This document shows, in pieces, positions 57,420 through 64,000 of a stretch of DNA of 64,000 bases (position 1 is its first letter; each line of letters begins with the position of its first letter). This DNA comes from Elusimicrobiaceae bacterium (lineage in GTDB: Bacteria > Elusimicrobiota > Elusimicrobia > Elusimicrobiales > Elusimicrobiaceae). The stretch spans positions 100,616 to 164,615 of the forward strand of contig JAFXGO010000029.1 of NCBI GenBank assembly GCA_017520185.1, written 5' to 3'. Below the pieces are notes generated by a model that was not told the DNA's origin, ran no database searches, and saw nothing but the letters and a program-made list of their open reading frames with translations. Position numbers and translations under genes: made by a program.

Positions 57420-58967
57420 TATTGAATCCCTAGAACTACCCGAATTATCGTCGGTAAAGCTAGGGATTTTTTTCATATCCAAAATGGGAAGTCCTATAAT
57501 TCGTCCACTACTGGGTTGCAGTTCCTTTTTCGCTTGAGCAAAATAGCAGAAAGGTTCTTTGTAGTCTACTTTAATGTCTCTTCCTTCTAAAGTATATTGG
57601 TTTGCCAATAACCTAAGAATTTTAGCCTTTTCTTCATTAGTGGCCATATTATATATTTCCGTTATATTATTGATAGCCGTAAATGTTTCCTGAGCCCTTG
57701 GGATGACCTTTTCGTATTCTGCTCCACATTCGTCTATTGCTTTCTTAAGAAGGCTGAGTTCTTCTGTTAGTTCCTTCTCTTTAATAGAAAACATTTCAAG
57801 GCTTCCTCTCCCCTCTAACTGTAAATCATACAACCTGTTTAATTTTTTATAAGCCTGTGTATAATCAGATTTCAAAATGTCCAAGGTTTTTTTTCTGGAT
57901 TTCTCTTTGGTTTTGGCAAATTCTGCTACGCCTTTTTGCAGCCAATCGCTCACATATTCAGGAATAGCAATATCCTGCACCACTTTTCCGAACTTTTCGG
58001 CAAGTTCTTCCTCTCTTATATAGCCCTTATGCTCGTGCTGCCCTTTTGAAAAACTACAACGATAGTAAGTATATTTTCCTTTAGCCACTTCACCTAAAAT
58101 CGTACAATCGCATTTACCGCAAATCAGCAAACCGCCAAAGGCGAATTTCCTTTTTAACTTAAGGGGGCGGTGCTTACTTCCTAGAGTCTGAACCGCTTTT
58201 TCCCACATTTCTTTAGAAACCAGTGGGGTATGTGTGCCCTTGTATATCTTATGCCCCCATTGGAACTCACCATAATAAAATGGATTATGAATAATTTTAT
58301 GCAGGGAAGACTTAGAAAGGCGGGTATTTCTTGTTTTATGTCTAAGACCTTTTGCGAAATACTCATCTGCCAAACCGGCCAAAGATTCTCCACCCATAGC
58401 GACTCTAGAAAAAAGTTCTTGAATCAATGGTGCTCTGGTTGGGTCCACATCGATTTGTTTAGTTTCTTGATTGTTAATATATCCTATAGGGCAATTAGAG
58501 GGATAAATTCCTTGCTCTGCCTTCTCTTGCATCCCCATTCTGGTTTTATGAGATATATCGTTAGATGTTTTCTTGCATACTGCAGTTTCAATATCATACG
58601 CAAACTCATCGTCAGGACTGGAATCTCTACTATAAGTTTTATTTGGTCTACTAAAATGAATCACTTTACCGTATGTTTGGATCATTTCCGTCATTTTTGC
58701 TTTGTCGCTATCATTACGGGTCATTCGGTCAAAGACATCAAAAATAATATGTTTAACTTCGGGATGTTTTTTAGAATAATCAAGCATTTGCACAAAGTTA
58801 CGGCGCACCTTCCTCCCCCAAGCGGATTCAGCACCACGCCACACCTTAACAATTTCTAAATTTTTCTTTTTGGCATATTCATATGCCAATTTCTCTTGGG
58901 CATCCAAGGAGTAACCGTCTTCCTGGCCTTTACTGGAAACGCGTAAATATAATAATGCTTTTTCCAT
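57408..58967 (-). CDS. Large serine recombinase (site-specific integrase)
   Basis: A 519-aa serine integrase. The resolvase domain begins LYLRVSSKGQEDGYSL with the nucleophile Ser at about residue 11 and Arg in FDVFDRMTRND; the recombinase domain covers about 165-270 (CPIGYI, SLAGLADEYF, HKIIHNPFYYGEF). A zinc ribbon follows (FGGLLICGKCDCT ... YYRCSF), then a coiled coil at about 370-440. The last codons (IWGG, stop) lie inside tRNA-His. Serine integrases usually target protein genes, so a tRNA site is less common. It starts 1 bp after the HTH gene stop and shares its transcript. Confidence 0.93.
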   Translation of the reverse strand: MEKALLYLRVSSKGQEDGYSLDAQEKLAYEYAKKKNLEIVKVWRGAESAWGRKVRRNFVQMLDYSKKHPEVKHIIFDVFDRMTRNDSDKAKMTEMIQTYGKVIHFSRPNKTYSRDSSPDDEFAYDIETAVCKKTSNDISHKTRMGMQEKAEQGIYPSNCPIGYINNQETKQIDVDPTRAPLIQELFSRVAMGGESLAGLADEYFAKGLRHKTRNTRLSKSSLHKIIHNPFYYGEFQWGHKIYKGTHTPLVSKEMWEKAVQTLGSKHRPLKLKRKFAFGGLLICGKCDCTILGEVAKGKYTYYRCSFSKGQHEHKGYIREEELAEKFGKVVQDIAIPEYVSDWLQKGVAEFAKTKEKSRKKTLDILKSDYTQAYKKLNRLYDLQLEGRGSLEMFSIKEKELTEELSLLKKAIDECGAEYEKVIPRAQETFTAINNITEIYNMATNEEKAKILRLLANQYTLEGRDIKVDYKEPFCYFAQAKKELQPSSGRIIGLPILDMKKIPSFTDDNSGSSRDSIWGG

Positions 58968-58968
58968 A

Positions 58969-59148
58969 TTATTCTTGCTCCTTTAGTAGCTTCTCTATTT
59001 GGTAAGCCTGTATTTTATTTGGAGAGGTGTGCCCCTTAAACCACCTGTTCACGGTAGCACAAGTCACACCAAGCATTTCAGAAAGCTTCTTCTGGGAAAT
59101 TCTATGCTCTAATCTGTATATTTCTAATTTATTTATTAACTCATTCAT
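58969..59148 (-). CDS. Small HTH (XRE-like) regulator
   Basis: A 59-aa protein beginning MNELINKLEIYRLEHR, with a helix-turn-helix reading ISQKKLSEMLGVTCATVNRW and then FKGHTSPN. It is the size and shape of a minimal Cro/CI-type repressor. It lies directly upstream of the recombinase (1 bp between stop and start), so it probably regulates integration. TATAAT ends seven bases before the ATG, predicting a 1-nt leader without ribosome site. Four 10-bp-spaced TTATAAT-like repeats overlap this promoter and may be its own operators. Confidence 0.8.
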   Translation of the reverse strand: MNELINKLEIYRLEHRISQKKLSEMLGVTCATVNRWFKGHTSPNKIQAYQIEKLLKEQE

Positions 59149-59155
59149 ATTATTT

Positions 59156-59193
59156 ATTATACTATATTATAATTTATTATAATCAGTTATAAT
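59156..59193 (-). promoter_or_regulatory. Promoter with four 10-bp-spaced operator-like repeats
   Basis: On the plus strand TTATAC at 59157 and TTATAAT at 59167, 59177 and 59187 repeat exactly every 10 bp, one helical turn. The minus-strand TATAAT at 59161-59156 serves as the -10 box of the HTH-recombinase operon. The arrangement would let a small HTH protein bind cooperatively along one face and autoregulate. Confidence 0.6.
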
Positions 59194-59258
59194 TTTTTAC
59201 TTACACCTTATCAAAATTTCTCTATATTCGTTCAATCTTTTAAACAAAAGAAAACACA

Positions 59259-59462
59259 TTACTTTTTCATTCTTTTTTCATATTTCCTTTTTAACTCTCT
59301 CAAATACATTTCTAAAGAAATCATGTTTTGTGCCAAAACGATACACTCTCCTTCAGTCAATTCTTTTGATGACATCGAACAGAAAATCCGCTTCGTTTCT
59401 TCTAAAAATTCTTCACTAAATCTACTGTTAGACAAAATACAATCCTCACTTCTTACAAACAA
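59259..59462 (-). CDS. Small hypothetical protein of the element
   Basis: A 67-aa acidic-to-basic helical protein (ELTEGECIVLAQNM, ending YLRELKRKYEKRMKK). The probable start is TTG at 59462, preceded by AAAGGA; no ATG exists nearby in frame. No family recognised. It lies between the regulator and a basic small gene on the same strand, typical of element accessory genes. Confidence 0.5.
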   Translation of the reverse strand: MFVRSEDCILSNSRFSEEFLEETKRIFCSMSSKELTEGECIVLAQNMISLEMYLRELKRKYEKRMKK

Positions 59463-59544
59463 GCCATCCTTTTTTAATTACTCATTTTAAACTCCATTAA
59501 AGATACAGTCTAAAACTAATTTGCTTATATACTCGTTGCCTTTT

Positions 59545-59904
59545 TTAACGTTTCCTATACAAGCGTAGTACGACGGAGAAACAAATATCTACACTTCGTA
59601 CCACCAGTTTTGATACAACGGAAGAGCAATCTGCTCTGTTGAACATTTTTGCTAAAGCACTCCAGCACAATAGTTTTTGGGTTAAAGCAAGAATTTTGGA
59701 AGTATATGCGTTTAACTGCAAATAACTTATTTGTGCTTTATTACGCTTTTTATAAGGGCCTCTGGGGCCTCTTTTTTGCTTGGCTATCGTCTGTTTTCTC
59801 TTCTTATATGGTTTTCTTCGTTTATTAAGCTTCAATTCTCTGATAATTTCTATTTTGGGGTAAACGGCTTTTTTCTTGGCTTTTCTGTTTATTTTTTTCT
59901 TCAT
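59545..59904 (-). CDS. Putative small basic protein
   Basis: A 119-aa frame whose first 60 residues are Lys/Arg-rich (KRRKPYKKRKQ, KRGPRGPYKKR), resembling a nucleic-acid-binding tail. GGAG lies 10 nt upstream of the ATG. The C-terminal half is less convincing as protein, and the opposite strand there carries an open frame of more typical composition (59549-59725), so only the 5' part is supported. It abuts the excisionase-like gene (2 bp). Confidence 0.4.
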   Translation of the reverse strand: MKKKINRKAKKKAVYPKIEIIRELKLNKRRKPYKKRKQTIAKQKRGPRGPYKKRNKAQISYLQLNAYTSKILALTQKLLCWSALAKMFNRADCSSVVSKLVVRSVDICFSVVLRLYRKR

Positions 59905-59906
59905 AA

Positions 59907-60131
59907 TTAAATGCTCCGACCTATCAAAATATTCGTTTTATTGGCTTCTTTTTTGCTTTCAATCCACTTATTTATCTCGTTGAGATCATAACGAACAGAT
60001 CTACCAATTTTGACTATCCATTGAGGTGGGATTTTGCCCTGACTCTTCAAACTGCGTATACTATTCTCGCTTGAACCGACATATTGGGCTAATTCCTTTG
60101 TGCTTACTAATCTTTGATACTTTTGTTGCAT
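59907..60131 (-). CDS. Excisionase/AlpA-like HTH protein
   Basis: A 74-aa winged-helix protein of the MerR-like excisionase class: LVSTKELAQYVGSSENSI, RSLKSQGKIPPQWIVKIG, then RSVRYDLNEINKWIES. In integrative elements such proteins direct excision or activate the integrase gene. AAGGAAA precedes the ATG. It is on the same strand as the recombinase and upstream of it, fitting a recombination directionality role, which is inferred. Confidence 0.78.
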   Translation of the reverse strand: MQQKYQRLVSTKELAQYVGSSENSIRSLKSQGKIPPQWIVKIGRSVRYDLNEINKWIESKKEANKTNILIGRSI

Positions 60132-60357
60132 ATTTCTTATTTCCTTTTTTTAAATTAAAAAGAAGAATAAATTTGCAATAGATATAAATGTATTTTTGTA
60201 CACAAATCTATATACTTCTTTTAAATTTAAACTAGATTTCAGAAAATTTGATCTGTATAGGGAAAAATAGGGATAAAACACGCAGGAGAAAAGGAAAATG
60301 ATAATAATTTGATAAACTGAGATAAATAATAAATTTAATCAAACATAGGGTATTTAT
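60132..60357. promoter_or_regulatory. Divergent intergenic region
   Basis: 226 bp, very AT-rich, between the minus-strand excisionase-like gene and the plus-strand DUF4268 gene. TAGGGT at 60346-60351 is placed like the leaderless -10 boxes (six bases before the ATG at 60358) but is a weak match. No gene is seen. Confidence 0.35.
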
Positions 60358-61284
60358 ATGGAAAAACTTGGAATAATGCAAAAAGTAACAGATTTGAGAA
60401 TTATTTGGCCACATGAACAATCTGATTTTTCAAAATGGCTGGCAGAAGAAAAGAATCTATTATTACTTAGTGAAACTATTGGAATCGGAAATATTGTATT
60501 AGAAGAGAGAGAATCAAAAGTAGGAGATTTCGCTGCTGATTTATATGCTCGTGAAGAAGGAACTGACAGAAAAATTATTATAGAAAACCAATTGGAAGAA
60601 ACCAATCATAAACACTTAGGGCAAATAATTACCTATGCCGCCGGAAAAGGGGCTGAAATCATTATTTGGATTGTAAAAAAAGCTAGAGACGAACACAAAC
60701 AAGCAATAGAATGGTTAAATCAACATACCGATGAAAATATTGGTTTTTTCCTATTGGAAATTGAATTATGGAAAATTAATGACTCTTTACCTGCTCCTAA
60801 GTTTAATATTGTTGAATCACCCAATGATTGGGGCAAAATTATGAAAACTGCAGATAATTTAAATGAAACAGAAAAATTGCGTTTAAATTTTTGGCAGAAA
60901 TTTAAAGATTATGCCATTGAACAAACTGATTTTAATGGATTTTCTTTAAGGAAAATAGCGCCTAATCATTGGTATAACTTAAGTGTTGGTACTTCTGCTT
61001 ATCACATTGGTTTAACAATGAATACCAAAGAAAAATGTATTGGTACAGAAATTTATATTCCAAATGATAAAGAAATTTTTCAAAAGTTTCTCTCACAAAA
61101 AGTAGAAATTGAAAAAATTTTGGGAAATAAAGCAGAATGGATCGAAGCTAATAAAGCTTGTAGAATACTGGTAACACATCCTGCTATTTTTAAAAACAAT
61201 GAATCAAATTGGAAAGAGTATTTTGATTGGTATATAAAAATGGCTCTTAAATTAAAACAAATAAGTAAAGAATTTGATAATTAA
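60358..61284 (+). CDS. DUF4268-domain protein (nuclease-fold-like)
   Basis: A 308-aa protein. The N-terminal 160 residues look like a PD-(D/E)xK-type fold: VLEERESKVGDFAADLYA gives the Asp after a beta strand, and KIIIENQLEETNHKHLGQ gives E-x-Q in place of E-x-K, then ITYAAGKGAEIIIWIV. The C-terminal part (about 180-300) matches the DUF4268 style (LNFWQKFKDY, WIEANKACRI, YIKMALKLK). Likely a DNA- or RNA-acting protein, as cargo of the element. An internal ATG at 60376 is an alternative start. A terminator follows. Actual nuclease activity is unproven. Confidence 0.75.
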   Translation: MEKLGIMQKVTDLRIIWPHEQSDFSKWLAEEKNLLLLSETIGIGNIVLEERESKVGDFAADLYAREEGTDRKIIIENQLEETNHKHLGQIITYAAGKGAEIIIWIVKKARDEHKQAIEWLNQHTDENIGFFLLEIELWKINDSLPAPKFNIVESPNDWGKIMKTADNLNETEKLRLNFWQKFKDYAIEQTDFNGFSLRKIAPNHWYNLSVGTSAYHIGLTMNTKEKCIGTEIYIPNDKEIFQKFLSQKVEIEKILGNKAEWIEANKACRILVTHPAIFKNNESNWKEYFDWYIKMALKLKQISKEFDN

Positions 61285-61311
61285 TAATAAAATCAAAAAT
61301 ACTTATTTAAC

Positions 61312-61347
61312 AAACCTATCTCTTTATAATAACGGGGTAGGTTTTTT
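61312..61347 (+). terminator. Rho-independent terminator
   Basis: The stem AAACCTA / TAGGTTT followed by TTT lies just after the DUF4268 gene. Confidence 0.65.
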
Positions 61348-61523
61348 GTTTGAGAAAGAAGAATACAAATATGCTTTAATTGCTCAAAATCAGGTTTTAT
61401 AGGGTTTTTATTGTAAAAGGTATATAGTTTATGGGTTTTTAAATAAAGGGTTTTTGGTGGGGAGATTATATTTGTTTATTTTGATAAAGTATAAATAATG
61501 AAAAAACATATTTGGAGAAAAAA

Positions 61524-62318
61524 ATGAGTAAAGATTTGTCACTTGCTCTAACCGAAAAAGAAAAGACCTTTTTTATCTTGATAACTGCACTAGAAGAGTT
61601 ATATGGTCTTTTATGTCCTGGAAGAATCCATATTGCAGAAAAATATGCACATCCGACGAATATAGACACCTACGGCTTGTTTTATACTAATCTTATTGAC
61701 CTTTTATATCCAATAGATGAAAGCTTCTTCAAAGGAGATCTTTTGGAAAATATAAAATTTATATTTTCTAATTGCTCGTATTTTAAAAATGGAAAAAAGA
61801 CAATAGAAAGCATAAATACTTTTAAAACTTGGTTGAATGAAAGAAAAATTTATAAATTTTATCTAGCCGAAGTAGGAAAAGAGGAAAAACTTAATTTTTC
61901 TCGCCAAGAAATGATTGAATTTCTAGGGAACAAAAATAAGCATAGTAATTTACGAATATTGAGAAATATTAAGCGGATTCGTAAAAATAACCCTCATCTT
62001 AGTTTTAGAGAATTTTTATTTTCAATTCCAAGTATAAAAGAAAGATTTCAGGAAGATATTCTTGAATATTATTTTTCATTTATTGTCCAACAATTAGTTC
62101 ATATCTATAATTCTTTATTAAGCGATTTAAAAGATAGCTTTAAGTTGTGGTACGAAAGAAAAGGTTTACAGATTCACCTTATAGAAACTCAAATACCTAA
62201 ATTAATAGAAAATGAAGAAGTATTACTTAAAGAATTAATTGCTTTCACATCTTACTTTAAGAAACTTCCACATATGAATGTGTATAGAGAATTAAAACAA
62301 GACCCAATGGATGTTTAA
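61524..62318 (+). CDS. Hypothetical cargo protein
   Basis: A 264-aa protein I do not recognise. It is helical and charged, with no signal peptide or membrane segment. A stretch near residues 130-150 (FLGNKNKHSNLRILRN) is basic, and the second half (about 180-225) is a long amphipathic helix region. GGAG lies six bases before the ATG; an upstream TTG overlaps this site. Base composition is AT-rich like the neighbouring DUF4268 gene. Its position beside a nuclease-like gene makes a defence or regulatory role possible, as a guess only. Confidence 0.65.
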   Translation: MSKDLSLALTEKEKTFFILITALEELYGLLCPGRIHIAEKYAHPTNIDTYGLFYTNLIDLLYPIDESFFKGDLLENIKFIFSNCSYFKNGKKTIESINTFKTWLNERKIYKFYLAEVGKEEKLNFSRQEMIEFLGNKNKHSNLRILRNIKRIRKNNPHLSFREFLFSIPSIKERFQEDILEYYFSFIVQQLVHIYNSLLSDLKDSFKLWYERKGLQIHLIETQIPKLIENEEVLLKELIAFTSYFKKLPHMNVYRELKQDPMDV

Positions 62319-62502
62319 TTATTCAAAAAATACTTTTTTATTTTGAAGCAATATTTGTATTTAGATTTTTCTTTATTTTCTATATTTATTCTCCTATACA
62401 AATAAACAAATCAATAAGTTTTTATCTTGGTATTTCTGTTATTTAATGGTTTCTTATATTAGACTTACTTGTTTTCTATTTTTATTTTTGATTCTTTAAA
62501 AC

Positions 62503-62542
62503 AATAAATGCCTCTTATTTATTTTAAGAAGCATTTATTTTT
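62503..62542. terminator. Bidirectional terminator
   Basis: The near-perfect stem AATAAATGC / GCATTTATT, extended by TCTT / AAGA, lies between the convergent 264-aa gene and the replication gene. The rest of 62319-62564 is AT-rich with nothing else seen. Confidence 0.65.
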
Positions 62543-62564
62543 GTTTTGTTTAACTACTGTAGTA

Positions 62565-63788
62565 CTATGTGCCCTTTTTTCGTTGCTCCCTGTACGCATA
62601 AGCCTTTACATCTGCCTTGTGTATTCGGTAAGAGCCTGCTATAACAATGCTTGGAATTTCCTTATTTTTACACCTTCTTTGAATTTCTCTAGGCCCTACC
62701 CCTAGGTATTTTGCCGACTGGACACAATTCCAAAGAGATTCCTCTAAAAAGTTTTCAGATTTAACATTAGGTACTTCCAAACTAACAATATTTGCAGGAG
62801 TAAGCCACTTAGGTTGGTTTATTTGCTCTGCCAACATAGGTAAAAAGTTATATTCCGGCTGAACTACTTCCATAGGTGGATATCTCTTTAGAAGGGCAAA
62901 TATTCTATTAGCTTCTTTATCGCCAAATAAGTCCTTTAATCTTTTCTTTGCGTATATATAGCCATGCTCATTAATTAAGCTTTTTACTAGGAACAAATCC
63001 TTCATTTTACTAGCGTTCATTTCTGCATCTTTGTATAGTAAAAGTTCTGTGTCTGGACTAACATAAGGCTGATGTGTTAGCAAATAGGTTGCTATTGGCC
63101 CAAAATACTTTTGCACTGCCTTATGATAGTATCTCTCTTTAAACATCTCTTCTAAGGTGGGTCTATCGCCAAATATCTGCTTAATCTGTTCCTTTTTAAG
63201 TCTTATTTCCATGCGTAAAATACTCTTTAAATCTGACCTGTGGAATAACCAATCCAAGTTAAACTGATTTCTTTTCGCCATTATTAATTCAAGATATTTG
63301 TCATAGAAGGTTATTTCATGGCTAGCACCGATAAATCTGACTTGTTCTCCTGGTATCCAATCCTTACCCACTAGTTTCATTTGTGCTCTTGGAGGCTTGC
63401 TTTTATACAGATTTCCCAATACAACAGAGGTTGGGATATTACCTAAAATGCAGTTTTTAGCGATTTCTATATTGTAAATAGACTGGTTATAGCGGAGCAT
63501 GTTTTTATCCACTAATTTAAAGCCCATTTTCCCAAGCTGTATAGTTAATTTATCCAAAAAAGTCTCAAAATCACTCTCTTGGGCTTCAAAGAAGTTGTTT
63601 CCGTATAGGATTTTGGGTATAGAAACCTCAATTTTAAGTGAATTTCCAAAATAACCGGAGCAATAACTGACCTTGGGGAAGTATTGAGGTGGGTGTTTTA
63701 TTAACCATTCTTTATTATTTAATTCTATCGGGCTAGCTACACGACTAAAATCTGCTCTATCTGCATACATTGTAAACTTATCAAACAT
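62565..63788 (-). CDS. Phage/plasmid gene II/X-like replication protein with C-terminal HTH
   Basis: A 407-aa protein. The first 260 residues resemble rolling-circle replication initiators of the gene II/X (Phage_CRI) type: MFDKFTMYADRADF, GASHEITFYDKYLEL with the Y-D-K motif, and ILRMEIRLKKEQIKQIFG. The last 55 or so form an excisionase-like HTH (VQSAKYLGVGPREIQRRC ... GSYRIHKADVKAYA). AGAGG lies upstream of the ATG. It suggests the element replicates after excision. Filamentous-phage, plasmid and conjugative origins all remain possible; no capsid or mobilisation gene is in view. Confidence 0.65.
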   Translation of the reverse strand: MFDKFTMYADRADFSRVASPIELNNKEWLIKHPPQYFPKVSYCSGYFGNSLKIEVSIPKILYGNNFFEAQESDFETFLDKLTIQLGKMGFKLVDKNMLRYNQSIYNIEIAKNCILGNIPTSVVLGNLYKSKPPRAQMKLVGKDWIPGEQVRFIGASHEITFYDKYLELIMAKRNQFNLDWLFHRSDLKSILRMEIRLKKEQIKQIFGDRPTLEEMFKERYYHKAVQKYFGPIATYLLTHQPYVSPDTELLLYKDAEMNASKMKDLFLVKSLINEHGYIYAKKRLKDLFGDKEANRIFALLKRYPPMEVVQPEYNFLPMLAEQINQPKWLTPANIVSLEVPNVKSENFLEESLWNCVQSAKYLGVGPREIQRRCKNKEIPSIVIAGSYRIHKADVKAYAYREQRKKGT

Positions 63789-63881
63789 AATCCAATTCCT
63801 CTGTTTTAAACTCGTGTAGCATAGGCCACATAAATTTAAACTGGAAACTGAATTAATAGTTAGAAATGCACATTAACCGAT

Positions 63882-63914
63882 AAAAAACACCCCCAACCAA
63901 GGCGGTTGAGGGTG
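63882..63914 (-). terminator. Strong terminator on minus strand near window end
   Basis: Minus-strand stem CACCCTCAACC / GGTTGGGGGTG followed by T6. It implies a minus-strand gene to its right; a frame from the window edge ends with TAA at 63949-63947 (last residues FFLAARID) and could be its 3' end, but too little is visible to annotate. Confidence 0.75.
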
Positions 63915-64000
63915 GAGGAGCGGGCTGTTGTTTGATAAGTTATTTTTTAATCAATTCTTGCAGCCAGAAAGAAAGCAGAAAAACGACACATATAAAGTGA

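Larger units (their letters stand above)
57408..64000. mobile_element. Integrated element at tRNA-His (right end outside window)
   Basis: From tRNA-His rightward the DNA turns AT-rich and carries a large serine recombinase, a small repressor-like HTH gene, an excisionase-like HTH gene, a phage/plasmid-type replication gene and cargo of unknown function. No second copy of the tRNA-His 3' end is seen up to 64000, so the right attachment site must lie beyond. Whether it is a prophage, integrative plasmid or conjugative element cannot be decided here. Confidence 0.75.

Noticed and set aside
61524..62318. HEPN-type RNase assignment for the 264-aa cargo protein
   Set aside because: A basic segment ending in His looked suggestive, but no clear R-x4-6-H motif in the right helical setting can be shown.
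63947..64000. Partial minus-strand gene at the right edge
   Set aside because: Only 17 codons are visible; the adjacent terminator supports a gene there, but the frame cannot be verified.

Overview
The window looks like a piece of chromosome from an anaerobic, fermentative, Gram-negative-type bacterium. Its gene set fits the Elusimicrobiota (gut Elusimicrobium-like) best: quinolinate-type NAD synthesis, a [FeFe]-hydrogenase maturase (HydF), heptosyltransferase-like and lipoprotein genes, and SpoIID/SpoVG outside any sporulation context. This assignment is an inference from gene content and style; no 16S gene is present.

Layout. 1-19.2 kb: two tandem OsmC-like redox proteins, TrkH, RimO, a phospholipase D-type lipoprotein, a third OsmC-like protein, an NAD cluster (lipoprotein-nadA-nadC-aminotransferase), an Na+/amino-acid symporter, an MscS channel, two exported proteins of unknown function, HydF, then polyprenyl synthase-dxs-LOG. 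19.2-30.8 kb: response regulator and phosphohexomutase, tmRNA, a NYN nuclease, tRNA-Leu, psd-pssA, rnhB-yraN-PNP-flippase-DJ-1, CCA-adding enzyme with a CpXC protein, tRNA-Arg and an AlkD-like protein. 30.9-38 kb: yebC-ruvC-ruvA-ruvB-spoIID-queA and tgt, linking Holliday-junction processing and queuosine tRNA modification. 38-53.1 kb, nearly all on the minus strand: polA-coaE-rho-rpmE-prfA, glycosyltransferase-prmC-murA-folC, a large coiled-coil protein, ddl, and two thioredoxin-fold genes. 53.2-57.4 kb: MORN-repeat protein, ispE, spoVG, tRNA-Gln, a degenerate GGDEF/EAL protein and tRNA-His.

57.4-64 kb is a different, AT-rich accessory block. A large serine recombinase overlaps the 3' end of tRNA-His. 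It is followed by a small HTH regulator with four 10-bp-spaced operator-like repeats, small hypothetical genes, an excisionase-like HTH protein, a DUF4268 (nuclease-fold-like) gene, an unrecognised 264-aa gene, and a phage/plasmid gene II/X-like replication protein with a C-terminal HTH. This is most simply read as an integrated element whose right end lies beyond the window.

The most striking general pattern is promoter architecture. Many first genes have a -10 box (TAnAAT, often preceded by TG) placed so that the predicted transcription start is the A of the start codon, or 1-3 nt before it, and these genes have no Shine-Dalgarno sequence. Genes with longer leaders have a good Shine-Dalgarno sequence. 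This rule corrects several start codons (hydF, tgt, the glycosyltransferase, the CpXC gene, ddl) and predicts widespread leaderless mRNAs. Short GC-rich hairpin terminators, often bidirectional between convergent genes, punctuate the core region.
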